64,000 nucleotides of DNA from JBEBGV01 sp040081265 (GTDB taxonomy: Bacteria; Acidobacteriota; Vicinamibacteria; Vicinamibacterales; UBA2999): assembly GCA_040081265.1 (NCBI GenBank), contig JBEBGV010000008.1, positions 33,244 to 97,243 on the forward strand. Direction: 5' to 3'. Positions 33,821 to 41,994 of this stretch are shown piece by piece (the first letter of the stretch is position 1; each line of letters opens with the position of its first letter). Both the position numbers and the translations under genes were made by a program. The notes beneath the pieces were generated by a model. The model saw nothing but the letters and a program-made list of their open reading frames with translations. It searched no databases and was not told where the DNA came from.

Positions 33821-34658
33821 GCGGGGACGGGCCGGGCGCCTCGGCACCAAAGTATTCGCGCACCGTCTCCCACGCCGTCGTCTGCAGGAAACGAGCAACC
33901 GAAGGGTCGATGCCGGTCGTGTACGCGAGACCGACCGGAGACCTGCCAAAGAGCGTCGCGTAGGTGGTGCACGCTGCCAGGTAGGTGCCCATCAGGCTCG
34001 GGTGGCGCTTGTCGCTGACATACAGCTGCAGGTCAGGCCGCAGCTTGACCGACCTGGCGAAGGCGAGCCCCGCCGGAATCACCAGCGCGTTGTTCTCGTT
34101 GCCCGCCTTCGTATACTCCTCCGCGAGCCCGGCAGTCATCTCGGGCATATCGGCGTAGGCCCAGGACATGAAGAACACCGGCACGGCACCGTTCCTGCGG
34201 ATGATCTCGCTGTCCTTCTTCGCATATTCCCAGAACACCGTCTTCAGTTGAGGATGAATCGGGCACTGGCTGCAGTCCATGACAATGGCGACGTCGAAGA
34301 CCTTCTCGCGTTGGTTGAAGACGACGCGATTCTGCGCGTCGAATGAAAAGGTGCCGATGGCATTCGGCCGGAAGTACGATTCGAGATCGTGCCAGTCCAA
34401 CCCGGCACCGCTGATGGCGACGAGCGTGGACCCCATACGCTGTTGCGGGTCGGCAGCGGTCAGCAGTGAGTTCACGTGCCCCTGCAGACCATTGTTGAAG
34501 TAGAAGAAGCTGTTGCCGACATAGAGCACCGATTCCGGGCGCTCGATGCCGAGGCTGACGACCGTCGGTCGTGTCTGCGCGGAGAGCAGGTGCGGCGCCA
34601 TGAGAACGCCGGTCACGACGACAGCCATGCACACCGCGCGACGCGTGATGATGCTCAT
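33807..34658 (-). CDS. SGNH/GDSL-type hydrolase-like secreted protein
   Basis: 283 aa from ATG 34658. Signal peptide (AVCMAVVVTGVLMAPHLLSAQ) then a GDSL-like start ESVLYVGNSFFYFNNGL and a late SDKRHPSLMGTYLAACTTYA, the latter matching the DXXH block of SGNH hydrolases. The catalytic set is not complete enough to name a substrate; esterase or carbohydrate-active esterase is plausible. GGAGGAG lies before the ATG; the longer frame to 34715 lacks a ribosome site. Lies 53 bases after the SMP-30-like gene. Confidence 0.72.
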   Translation of the reverse strand: MSIITRRAVCMAVVVTGVLMAPHLLSAQTRPTVVSLGIERPESVLYVGNSFFYFNNGLQGHVNSLLTAADPQQRMGSTLVAISGAGLDWHDLESYFRPNAIGTFSFDAQNRVVFNQREKVFDVAIVMDCSQCPIHPQLKTVFWEYAKKDSEIIRRNGAVPVFFMSWAYADMPEMTAGLAEEYTKAGNENNALVIPAGLAFARSVKLRPDLQLYVSDKRHPSLMGTYLAACTTYATLFGRSPVGLAYTTGIDPSVARFLQTTAWETVREYFGAEAPGPSPLTPR

Positions 34659-34711
34659 GGCATCTCCTCCTGGTGAAGTCTCAGAACACGAATTACCCGC
34701 AAGTGTCGTCC

Positions 34712-35650
34712 TCATCGGGGCAGGCCCGCAATCTCTGTCCTGAACTTGTACACGGTGCGCCCGGCAGTCACGTACAGAGTCCGCATGTCGGGACCGCCAA
34801 AGGCGTTGTTGGTGATGACGTCTTCGGCGATCGGGATGAAGTTGAGGAGGCGGCCTGTCGGGGAAATCACGTAGACGCCGGCTTTGGTCTTGAGCGCGTC
34901 GGCGGTCCAGGCGCGCGCGGCGGCAAGTGCGCCGGGAGGCGCAAGGGCGTTGAGCCCAGCCGACACATACAAGTTGCCCTGGACGTCAACGCTCATCCCA
35001 TCGGCACTGCGTCCCGGAAAATCGAAATGCACGCGTCCATTGCGGGCCGTACCGTCAGCCTGAAGATCGAAGGCACGAATCATGCGCGGCCCCGAAGGTG
35101 CGGCACCCGCCTCGATGATGTAGAGCGTCCTGTCGTCAGGTGAAATCTGCAGACCGTTGGGACGCTCAATCGCGGGTGACGACAGCACACGCGTGACCTG
35201 ACCGGGCGCGTCGATCCTGTAGACCGCGCTGCCCCCGGGATCGGTGAAAAACAGGCGACCGCGACCGTCGATGGTGACGTCGTTGGTGCCCCGGAACGAC
35301 ATGCCCTGGTAACTGTCGGCCAGCACCTCGACCCCGCCTGTGCGCAGGTCGGTGCGAGTAACGCGTGGCGGCTGGCCGTCGGCGGCGCCTTCGCAGGCAA
35401 CGAGCCGGCCTTCGAGATCGAGCACCAGCCCGTTGGCGGCATGGCTGTTCTCGCGAAACACAGTCAGTTCGCCGTCGGTGCCGAGCTTGAAGATGCGCTG
35501 GGCGCGCAACTCGGTGAAGTACAGCGTACCGTCCGGGGCGACGGTCGGACCTTCGGTGAGTGCGGGCACCTCGGCCGCGCGCTCAATCGTCTGTGCGCCA
35601 GCCAGGTTCACCGCACCAAGACACAGGCAGATCAGAACCGCATGCTTCAT
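34712..35650 (-). CDS. SMP-30/gluconolactonase-like secreted beta-propeller
   Basis: 312 aa from ATG 35650. Signal peptide (KHAVLICLCLGAVNLAGAQ) then a six-bladed propeller: EGPTVAPDGTLYFTELRAQ, NGLVLDLEGRLVACEGA, GTNDVTIDGRGRLFFTDPGG, RPNGLQISPDDRTLYI, DGMSVDVQGNLYVSAG. Metal-binding acidic and Asn residues (E of EGPT, N of RPNG, D of ADGM) are in family positions, so a calcium- or zinc-dependent lactonase/hydrolase is likely. The GGTGGAG site supports ATG 35650; a longer frame to 35824 is not needed. Confidence 0.85.
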   Translation of the reverse strand: MKHAVLICLCLGAVNLAGAQTIERAAEVPALTEGPTVAPDGTLYFTELRAQRIFKLGTDGELTVFRENSHAANGLVLDLEGRLVACEGAADGQPPRVTRTDLRTGGVEVLADSYQGMSFRGTNDVTIDGRGRLFFTDPGGSAVYRIDAPGQVTRVLSSPAIERPNGLQISPDDRTLYIIEAGAAPSGPRMIRAFDLQADGTARNGRVHFDFPGRSADGMSVDVQGNLYVSAGLNALAPPGALAAARAWTADALKTKAGVYVISPTGRLLNFIPIAEDVITNNAFGGPDMRTLYVTAGRTVYKFRTEIAGLPR

Positions 35651-35726
35651 CCCCATCACTCCACCCGACGCGGACCCGGACACGTGCCGCCGGAGGCCGA
35701 AGTCTATGCCCTTCACACCGACGTTA

Positions 35727-36893
35727 CTACACCGAAACGCGACGAGCAGCCGGCACGCGCCAGCCAAAGATCCCCCAGAGGGTCGCCACCACGAGCAAGG
35801 CATTGCGCACGCCAACGAGCCCAATCCACCAGACCGGAACGACCTGCTCGCGCAGGGTGGGCGATACCCATGGTTCGAACGTGAGCGGGTAGATCACGGC
35901 CGTCAGGACGCAGATCGCGGCCCATAACCACCGCTCGTCAAGAGTCCCGCTCTTTCCATCGGGGGCCGGAGACATCGCCATGGCCACAAATGGCAGCACC
36001 CAGATCAGATACTGCGGCGACAGCACCTTGCTGGTGCACAGCGTGATCAGCAAAACCAGCGCCCACGCTGACGCCGGTGCAAGTCGCTCGAACGCGAACG
36101 CCGCATAGACCGCCAGCAGCAGGATCAGCCCGAGCGCCGACAGGAGCGGGATGAGCACCGGTGACCACGACGAGGCAAAGTTCCACGACCCGAACGAGAA
36201 CTCGGGTTCAACTGTCCCCAGGGCCCATGCGATGCTCGCCCCGAGAGAGCCCAACTCGAGCGGCCGCTCGCTCTGATAGCGCGCCATCGTGGCCACCTGC
36301 TCCCAGCCGCCGAGCAGCCCGGTTCCACCGACAGCCGCCAGCGCCAGCAGCGCGCCACCAAGAGCTGAGCGCAGCGGCACCCGTCGTGTTACCTGCCACT
36401 CCCAGACGACGACAAGGGGCATCAGGATCGCAGGGTAGATCTTCAATGCGATACCAATACCGAGCAACGCCTGCGCGACCAGCCACCGCTGTCGCGACGC
36501 GGCGGCAAACGCCAGGACCGTGGCCAGGGCGACGAATACGTCGTAGCGAAAGAACACCGTCCCGGCGGCACCGAGAAAGAACAGTCCAGCCAGCCACCAG
36601 CCTCTGCCGCTGATCCGGTCGACGACAATCATCATGACCCACGCGGTCACGCCGGCAAGACATGCAAAGCCCCAGACGTAGGCGTCGGAGGTGGCCAGTT
36701 GGGGGAGCACGAAGATGGCAGCGCTCAGCGCCGGGTACTCTCGCGGCCACTGCACCGGCTGAGCCAGGACGCCACGTGCGTATTCCTGGTACAAGAGCAC
36801 GTCGCCAACGCAGCGGAAGAAGTTGACCGCCGGCGCGTAGACGGCGAAGAGGACCAGGAAGACCGCGCCCAGCATCAGGATCGGGCGGAACAT
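35727..36893 (-). CDS. GT87-like membrane glycosyltransferase
   Basis: 388 aa from ATG 36893. About nine hydrophobic segments, beginning FRPILMLGAVFLVLFAVYAP, with a short periplasmic loop carrying GDVLLYQEYARG and REYPALSA, and KIYPAILMPLVVVWEW in a later segment. This matches DUF2029/GT87 polyprenol-phosphate sugar transferases. The longest frame (to 37037) runs back through the tRNA-Leu gene and so is wrong there. It begins 32 bases after the tRNA, on the same strand, and may be co-transcribed. Sugar unknown. Confidence 0.8.
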   Translation of the reverse strand: MFRPILMLGAVFLVLFAVYAPAVNFFRCVGDVLLYQEYARGVLAQPVQWPREYPALSAAIFVLPQLATSDAYVWGFACLAGVTAWVMMIVVDRISGRGWWLAGLFFLGAAGTVFFRYDVFVALATVLAFAAASRQRWLVAQALLGIGIALKIYPAILMPLVVVWEWQVTRRVPLRSALGGALLALAAVGGTGLLGGWEQVATMARYQSERPLELGSLGASIAWALGTVEPEFSFGSWNFASSWSPVLIPLLSALGLILLLAVYAAFAFERLAPASAWALVLLITLCTSKVLSPQYLIWVLPFVAMAMSPAPDGKSGTLDERWLWAAICVLTAVIYPLTFEPWVSPTLREQVVPVWWIGLVGVRNALLVVATLWGIFGWRVPAARRVSV

Positions 36894-36925
36894 TGAGTGA
36901 AGTTCGCTGCGACCAATGGCGAAGG

Positions 36926-37012
36926 TGGTGCCGGAGGAGGGAATCGAACCCACACGTCCTTTCGGACACCGGATTTTGAGTCCGGCGCGTCTGCCAGTTT
37001 CACCACTCCGGC
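36926..37012 (-). tRNA. tRNA-Leu (CAA)
   Basis: 87 bases including an encoded CCA. Acceptor GCCGGAG (37006-37012 on the minus strand) pairs with CTCCGGC, the anticodon arm CCGGA / TCCGG encloses loop CTCAAAA with anticodon CAA, a long variable arm (GTGTCCGAAAGGACGT region) marks it as class II, and the T-arm reads GTGGGTTCGATTCCC. Reads codon UUG. Confidence 0.95.
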
Positions 37013-37037
37013 ACATCTGGCGCAAGGAGAACGCCAC

Positions 37038-37043
37038 ATTCTA
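37038..37043 (-). promoter_or_regulatory. Possible -10 box of tRNA-Leu
   Basis: TAGAAT on the minus strand, 25 bases before the first tRNA base; start of transcription near 37031. No clear -35. Confidence 0.3.
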
Positions 37044-37082
37044 CTGCACTACCGCACGCGCTCTCCTTACTTCGGATCCGGC

Positions 37083-37088
37083 TATACT
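37083..37088 (+). promoter_or_regulatory. Probable -10 box of the second bactofilin gene
   Basis: TATACT, 12 bases before ATG 37101 and with no ribosome site in between, so the transcript would have a leader of only about 5 bases. Confidence 0.45.
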
Positions 37089-37100
37089 CGAACCTCTCCC

Positions 37101-37460
37101 ATGACGCACATCGGTCCATCGATTCGTATCACCGGCGACGTGTCCAGCGACGAAGACCTGACGATCCATGGACGCGTCAACGGTCGCGTCGTCTTGCGCG
37201 ACCACACGGTCGTCATCGCGCCGGAAGCGCAAATCGAGGCCGATATTCGCGGGGCCAAAGTGGTCGTTCTTGGCCAGGTGAAGGGGTCAGTGACCGCCGT
37301 CAACCGCATTGAACTCGGCCCCTCAGCAACGGCGACCGGCAGCCTCAGTGCCAACCAGGTGGTGCTCATCGAGGGTGCCCGCTTCAACGGCCGCATCGAC
37401 ATGGGACAGCGCACCATCGCCGCCAAGATGGCAAGTTACAAGGCTGCCCACAACGCGTGA
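37101..37460 (+). CDS. Bactofilin (second copy)
   Basis: 119 aa. Same beta-helix pattern as the bactofilin at 21766: PSIRITGDVSSDEDLTIHG, RVNGRVVLRDHTVVIAPEA, EADIRGAKVVVLGQVKGSV, ARFNGRIDMG. The two share THIGPS/TTIGPS starts and are paralogues. ATG 37101 was chosen because upstream frame passes through the tRNA gene. Its stop overlaps the ytxJ-like gene start (GTGA). Likely helps shape cells or positions proteins at the inner membrane. Confidence 0.92.
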   Translation: MTHIGPSIRITGDVSSDEDLTIHGRVNGRVVLRDHTVVIAPEAQIEADIRGAKVVVLGQVKGSVTAVNRIELGPSATATGSLSANQVVLIEGARFNGRIDMGQRTIAAKMASYKAAHNA

Positions 37461-37825
37461 TACACCCGGACATCAAGGAACTCCAGGGCGTCGACGACGT
37501 CGAAGCCCTGCTGGCTGAGTCGGCGTCGCACCCGGTGTTGCTCCTGAAGCACAGCTACTCGTGTGGCACGAGTGCGCAGGCGCTTGACGAACTGCTCGAA
37601 CACGTCGACGCCCGCACGGCGCACGACGTTCGCTTTGCGATGGTCACCGTGCAGACGCATCGCAGCGTGTCGAATGCGATCGCCTCACGCCTTGGCATCC
37701 GCCACGAAACGCCGCAGGCCCTGCTCATCCACAACGGTGTGGTCGTGTGGCAGGCGTCGCACTTCCGCGTCACCGCCGATGCGATTGCGGCGGCTATTTC
37801 TCAGCACTCGCTGGCGACGGGGTAA
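37457..37825 (+). CDS. ytxJ: YtxJ-family bacilliredoxin-like protein
   Basis: 122 aa. Thioredoxin-like fold with one redox cysteine, C36, in KHSYSCGTSAQALDELL; the KHSxxC placement is characteristic of YtxJ (BrxC) monothiol bacilliredoxins, which remove bacillithiol from protein cysteines. Later landmarks TVQTHRSVSNAIASRLG and HETPQALLIHNGVVVW fit. It starts at GTG 37457, coupled to the bactofilin, and its 3' end overlaps the convergent flavoprotein by 32 bases. It implies the organism may make bacillithiol, which is inference. Confidence 0.87.
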   Translation: MIHPDIKELQGVDDVEALLAESASHPVLLLKHSYSCGTSAQALDELLEHVDARTAHDVRFAMVTVQTHRSVSNAIASRLGIRHETPQALLIHNGVVVWQASHFRVTADAIAAAISQHSLATG

Positions 37826-39071
37826 GCACCCTGCCAAGCGCCTGACCGGCGACCCAGGCCGATGACCAGGCCCACTGAAAGTTGAAGCCGCCCAGTCGGC
37901 CATCCACGTCGACGATCTCTCCTGCCAGATACAGCCCCGGACACACCCTCGATTCCATGGTCGTGACATCGATCTCCGACAGCGGCACGCCGCCGGCCGT
38001 GACCTCGGCAAAGGAGTAGCCGCGGCTGTCCTGCACAGGCAGCACACACTCGCACAGCTCGTGGACCAGTCGCCGCCGCTCGTCGCGGTCGAGATGGGCC
38101 ATCGTCTGTTCGGCGCCAATACCTGCTCTCTCGACCCAGGCATCTGCGAGAGCCTGAGGCAGGCGTTCGGCCACCACGGTGGTCACAAGCGCTCGGGGAC
38201 GCGCTCCGCCACGACTGAGCAGCCACTGGTCAACGGCATCGAACGACTCACCTGGACAGAGGCTCATCCGCAACGCGACGTCTGGACTGTCGAGTCGCGA
38301 TCGCAGCCAGTGCCGCGAAATGTTGAGCGCCAGCGGACCGCTGATGCCGAAGTGGGTCCACAGCACTGCACCTCGAAGCGCGACGGCGGTCTTGCCCGCG
38401 ACAACCACACGAGCTTCGGCTCCGTGTGAGACACCCGACAAGCGTCTACAGACCGGGTCGGCTATAACCAGAGGCGCCAGCGCCGGAGTCGTGGCGACAC
38501 AGGAGTGACCGAGCGCCCGCGCGAGGGTATAACCGAACCCGTCGCTGCCGCTCTTAGGTAGAGACTGACCACCCGTCGCCAGCACAACGGCGCGCGACGT
38601 GAAAGTCTCCCCCACTCCCGTCACGGTCTCGAACAACGAATGCATCCGACGCACCTCGGCCACGCGTCGGCCTGTGAGCACCTCTACGTGGGCGGACGAT
38701 GCGGCGCGCAGCAGGCACTCAACGACGTCGCCGGCGCGATTGGAATCGGGAAAGAGTTTGCCGTCGTCCTCCTCGTGCAGGGCGACACCCTGCCGGGCGA
38801 AGAATTCGGCAGCGCGCTCCGCCGGAAACGCGCGCAGGACGCTGCGAACATCCCGCGGCGAGCTGCCGCCCCAGAAGTCACGCTCGGTCACTTCACGGTT
38901 GGTAACGTTGCACCGCCCGCCGCCGCTGATCAGGATCTTCGCCCCGACGCGCCTGGCTCCTTCGAGGCACACGACTCGGGCCACACCGGCGCGCGCTGCA
39001 AAGACCGCCGTCGCCAGGCCGGCAGCGCCAGCCCCGACAACGACCAGGTCTGCGGTGTGGTTCGAGCTCAC
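37794..39071 (-). CDS. NAD(P)/FAD-dependent oxidoreductase, BaiN/HI0933 family
   Basis: 425 aa. FAD-binding ADLVVVGAGAAGLATAVFAAR at the N-terminus, KILISGGGRCNVTN (the family mark of the HI0933/BaiN group), LATGGQSLPKSGSDGFGYTLARALGHS, and the C-terminal YLAGEIVDVDGRLGGFNFQWAWSSA. The group includes bile-acid and quinone-type flavin reductases; the substrate here is unknown. Convergent with the ytxJ-like gene, overlapping by 32 bases at their ends. GTG start at 39071. Confidence 0.93.
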   Translation of the reverse strand: MSSNHTADLVVVGAGAAGLATAVFAARAGVARVVCLEGARRVGAKILISGGGRCNVTNREVTERDFWGGSSPRDVRSVLRAFPAERAAEFFARQGVALHEEDDGKLFPDSNRAGDVVECLLRAASSAHVEVLTGRRVAEVRRMHSLFETVTGVGETFTSRAVVLATGGQSLPKSGSDGFGYTLARALGHSCVATTPALAPLVIADPVCRRLSGVSHGAEARVVVAGKTAVALRGAVLWTHFGISGPLALNISRHWLRSRLDSPDVALRMSLCPGESFDAVDQWLLSRGGARPRALVTTVVAERLPQALADAWVERAGIGAEQTMAHLDRDERRRLVHELCECVLPVQDSRGYSFAEVTAGGVPLSEIDVTTMESRVCPGLYLAGEIVDVDGRLGGFNFQWAWSSAWVAGQALGRVLTPSPASAEK

Positions 39072-39168
39072 GCCCTCATGCTCTCATCATTTCGAGGGTG
39101 CCAGACCTGACCGCGCGTCGACCTCAGCGCAGGCGGGAGGTCCGGCCGGCGTACCGCCGACGGCCGGG

Positions 39169-39174
39169 TACAAT
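39169..39174 (+). promoter_or_regulatory. Probable -10 box of the small gene before ispG
   Basis: TACAAT, 7 bases before TTG 39182 and 10 before ATG 39185; no ribosome site seen. Fits the leaderless pattern. Confidence 0.4.
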
Positions 39175-39184
39175 TGACGTGTTG

Positions 39185-39400
39185 ATGACGTCCACCGACC
39201 CGACCGTCCTGTGGCGACTGGTACGCGGGGTGTCGCGTGCTCATGCCACGCTCCTCCCCGGCGAGTCCGTGGTGACGCTGACATGGTTCTTCGATGACGT
39301 GATGGACCGTGTGGAGAACTACGATTCGATGGACCTGGCATTGGGCCGGGCCGACCACATCCTCGGCATCCTGACCAGAGACGGCTGGACGCCGCTTTAA
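39185..39400 (+). CDS. Small hypothetical protein upstream of ispG
   Basis: 71 aa, not recognised. Acidic/hydrophobic mixed helix pattern: TVLWRLVRGVSRAHATLLPG, VTLTWFFDDVMDRVENYD, LGRADHILGILTRDGW. No signal or membrane segment. GTG 39179, TTG 39182 and ATG 39185 are all in frame behind a TACAAT box, so the start may be leaderless and is uncertain by two codons. It ends 4 bases before ispG and is probably in its transcript. Confidence 0.62.
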   Translation: MTSTDPTVLWRLVRGVSRAHATLLPGESVVTLTWFFDDVMDRVENYDSMDLALGRADHILGILTRDGWTPL

Positions 39401-39404
39401 TCGA

Positions 39405-40637
39405 ATGACCACCATAACAAAGCTCCATCGGACCGTCGGGGTCAAGGTCGGCAAGGTTCAAGTTGGCGGCGGCGCCCCGGTCGTTGTGCAGTCCATGACA
39501 ATGACGGACACAGCGGATGCGCGGGCAACGGCCCAGCAGTGCATCGAGCTGGCCGAAGCCGGGTCCGAGATGGTGCGAGTCACCGTCAACCTGCCCGAGG
39601 CGGCCGTGGCGGTTCCTGAAATCAAACAGCGGATGCTCGATGCCGGTTGTTCGGCTCCCCTGATCGGAGACTTTCATTACAACGGGCACCTGTTGCTCAC
39701 GCGCTATCCCGAGTGCGCGACATCGCTCGACAAGTACCGGATCAATCCCGGCAACGTCGGCACCGGCACGCGGCGCGACGAGCAGTTCGCGACCATCTGC
39801 AAGGTCGCGCGCGACAACAACCGTCCCGTCCGCATCGGCGTCAACGGTGGCTCCCTGAACCAGGAACTGGTTGTGGCCAGGATGCAGGAGAACACCGACC
39901 GCGCGCTCGGGCGCACGTCGGAGGACATCCTCAACGAGTGCATGGTGATCTCGGCTATCGAGTCCACCGCTCTGGCCGTCGAATCCGGGCTGCGGAAAGA
40001 CCAGATCATCATCTCGTGCAAGGTCTCGCGTCCGCGCGATCTGATCAGCATCTACCGTGAGCTCTCACGCGCAACCGATCAGCCGCTGCACCTCGGCCTT
40101 ACCGAGGCAGGCATGGGCATGAAGGGCCTGGTCTGGTCGGCGTCAGCAATGGGCATCCTGCTCAATGAGGGCATCGGCGACACCATTCGCGTGTCGCTCA
40201 CTCCGAAGCCTGGCGGAGACCGGCGCGAAGAGGTCTACGCCGCGTGCGAACTCCTGCAGGCGCTGGGCATTCGCAGCTTTTCACCCAGCGTGACTGCGTG
40301 CCCCGGCTGCGGCCGGACCACGAGTTCGACCTTTCAGGAGATTGCCGAGCGCACGCAGGAATACATCCGGGAGCGGATGCCGGACTGGAAGCGTCAGTAT
40401 GACGGCGTCGAAACGCTGACGCTGGCGGTGATGGGCTGCGTGGTCAATGGCCCCGGAGAGAGCAAAGCGGCCAATATCGGCATCAGCCTGCCTGGCACCG
40501 GCGAGGCGCCGCACTGCCCCGTCTATATCGACGGCGAACACGCCACGACGCTGCGGGGCACCTACCAAGAGCTGTCGTCGGGCTTCCGTGAGCTGGTCGA
40601 TAACTACGTCGCCACGCGCTACGCCCGACGTGCCTAG
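39405..40637 (+). CDS. ispG: 4-hydroxy-3-methylbut-2-enyl diphosphate synthase
   Basis: 410 aa. Penultimate step of the MEP isoprenoid pathway, using a [4Fe-4S] cluster. TIM-barrel landmarks VQSMTMTDTADARAT, APLIGDFHYNG, KYRINPGNVG and GVNGGSLNQEL; the C-terminal cluster-binding part has ACPGCGRTTSS and VMGCVVNGPGES, ending EVYIDGEHATTLRG-like (VYIDGEHATT). It follows a small unknown gene by 4 bases and is followed by a hairpin before convergent ndh. Confidence 0.97.
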   Translation: MTTITKLHRTVGVKVGKVQVGGGAPVVVQSMTMTDTADARATAQQCIELAEAGSEMVRVTVNLPEAAVAVPEIKQRMLDAGCSAPLIGDFHYNGHLLLTRYPECATSLDKYRINPGNVGTGTRRDEQFATICKVARDNNRPVRIGVNGGSLNQELVVARMQENTDRALGRTSEDILNECMVISAIESTALAVESGLRKDQIIISCKVSRPRDLISIYRELSRATDQPLHLGLTEAGMGMKGLVWSASAMGILLNEGIGDTIRVSLTPKPGGDRREEVYAACELLQALGIRSFSPSVTACPGCGRTTSSTFQEIAERTQEYIRERMPDWKRQYDGVETLTLAVMGCVVNGPGESKAANIGISLPGTGEAPHCPVYIDGEHATTLRGTYQELSSGFRELVDNYVATRYARRA

Positions 40638-40670
40638 ACGCGGCCGCAGGCCTATCGATGATCGCGCAAC

Positions 40671-40691
40671 GCCGGGTCCACGGGACCCGGC
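40671..40691. terminator. GC-rich hairpin between convergent ispG and NDH-2 genes
   Basis: GCCGGGTCC (40671-40679) and GGACCCGGC (40683-40691), a perfect 9-bp stem with a 3-base loop between the two stops. No T-tract. Same core as the hairpins at 19375 and 44024. Confidence 0.55.
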
Positions 40692-41966
40692 CTACGGGGA
40701 CTCAGCGTCGTCCGGCGGTGTGCCGGTAATGAGTCGTGCGCTGCGCTGGAACGTAAAGTAGGCCGTCGCCCATTGCAGCATGACCGCTGCACGGCTGCGG
40801 AAGCCGATCAGAAACGCGATATGCAGGCCCAGCCAGGTGAGCCACGCGAGCGGTCCTGAATAGCGTACCCAACCCAGGTCGGCGATGGCGGCTCCGCGGC
40901 CGACGATCGCCATGTTGCCCCGGTTGCGGTAGACAAAGGGTCTGGGGAGCTGTACACCCTTCACGCGCGCAAGGATTGAACGTGCCGCATAGTCGGCGCC
41001 CTGCATGGCTACCTGGGCCACGCCCGGCAGTGGCTGCCCGTCGGCACCGTTCAGCACTGCCGCATCGCCGACGACGAAGACCTCAGGGTGTCCGGGAATG
41101 GTCAAGTCTGGCGCCACCAGCACGCGACCGGCGCGATCGGTCGGAACGCCGAGCGTGCGCGCGACCGGCGACGCGGTAACGCCTGCCGCCCAGACAACGG
41201 TTCCGGCGTTCAGCCGTTGGTCCCCAAGCCACACACCGTGGGCGTCAATCCCGGTGACTCGTGTCCGCTCGCGCACGTCCACGTTCAGTCTCGACAGCGA
41301 CGCCCGTGCGGCGGTGCGCAGTGTCTCAGGAAAAGAAGCCAGGATCGTCTCCCCGGCCTCGATCAGGACAATTCGCGTGCGGGTAGTGTCGATCGCGCGA
41401 AACTCGTCGCGAAGAGTCCGTCGTGCAATCTCAGCGAGCGTGCCCGCCAGCTCGACGCCCGTGGGACCGCCGCCGACCAGCACAAAAGTCAGAAGTTCCC
41501 CCTGACGATCGGGTTCGGTCGCGCGCTCCGCCCGCTCGAATGCCACCAGGATCCTGCGCCGAATCTCGAGGGCATCGTCCAGCGTCTTCAGACCGGGCGC
41601 CCACGGTGCCCACTCGTCGTGGCCGAAGTGCGCATGGCTCGCACCAGTGGCGACAATCAAGTAGTCGTAGTTGACCACGCCACCGTCCACCAACGCGACG
41701 CGCCGATCCTTCACGTCCACGGAGCGCACGTCGCCCAGCAGCACGCTCACATTCCGCGCACGCCTGAGAATCCATCGAATGGGCGACGCGATGTCTCCCG
41801 GCGACAATGTCGCCGTCGCCACCTGATACAGCAACGGCTGGAAGACGTGATGGTTACGACGATCGAGGAGCGTGACGCGCAGGTCACGTCGAGCCAGCCG
41901 CTTGGCGGCCGACAGCCCGCCAAATCCGCCTCCAATGATCACGACGTGAGGCACGACTCCGGTCAC
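40692..41966 (-). CDS. ndh: Type II NADH dehydrogenase-like FAD oxidoreductase
   Basis: 424 aa. Oxidises NADH and passes electrons to quinone without pumping protons. The FAD motif HVVIIGGGFGGLSAAKRLARR opens the protein, NAD-binding LTFVLVGGGPTGVELAGTL is in the middle, and a late GVAQVAMQGADYAARSI and hydrophobic C-terminus (WLTWLGLHIAFLIGF) anchor it at the membrane. Start at GTG 41966, divergent from the molybdopterin oxidoreductase by 28 bases. The stop directly adjoins the hairpin at 40671. Confidence 0.92.
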   Translation of the reverse strand: MTGVVPHVVIIGGGFGGLSAAKRLARRDLRVTLLDRRNHHVFQPLLYQVATATLSPGDIASPIRWILRRARNVSVLLGDVRSVDVKDRRVALVDGGVVNYDYLIVATGASHAHFGHDEWAPWAPGLKTLDDALEIRRRILVAFERAERATEPDRQGELLTFVLVGGGPTGVELAGTLAEIARRTLRDEFRAIDTTRTRIVLIEAGETILASFPETLRTAARASLSRLNVDVRERTRVTGIDAHGVWLGDQRLNAGTVVWAAGVTASPVARTLGVPTDRAGRVLVAPDLTIPGHPEVFVVGDAAVLNGADGQPLPGVAQVAMQGADYAARSILARVKGVQLPRPFVYRNRGNMAIVGRGAAIADLGWVRYSGPLAWLTWLGLHIAFLIGFRSRAAVMLQWATAYFTFQRSARLITGTPPDDAESP

Positions 41967-41979
41967 GGTACGTCCACTG

Positions 41980-41985
41980 TACTAT
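41980..41985 (+). promoter_or_regulatory. Possible -10 box of the molybdopterin oxidoreductase
   Basis: TACTAT, 9 bases before ATG 41995, with no ribosome site between. Lies in the 28-base divergent region with the NDH-2 gene. Confidence 0.35.
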
Positions 41986-41994
41986 TGGACTTGC

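Noticed and set aside
35727..37037. Longer reading frame of the GT87 gene through the tRNA-Leu
   Set aside because: The N-terminal 48 residues translate the tRNA sequence; the ATG at 36893 begins at the first membrane segment.
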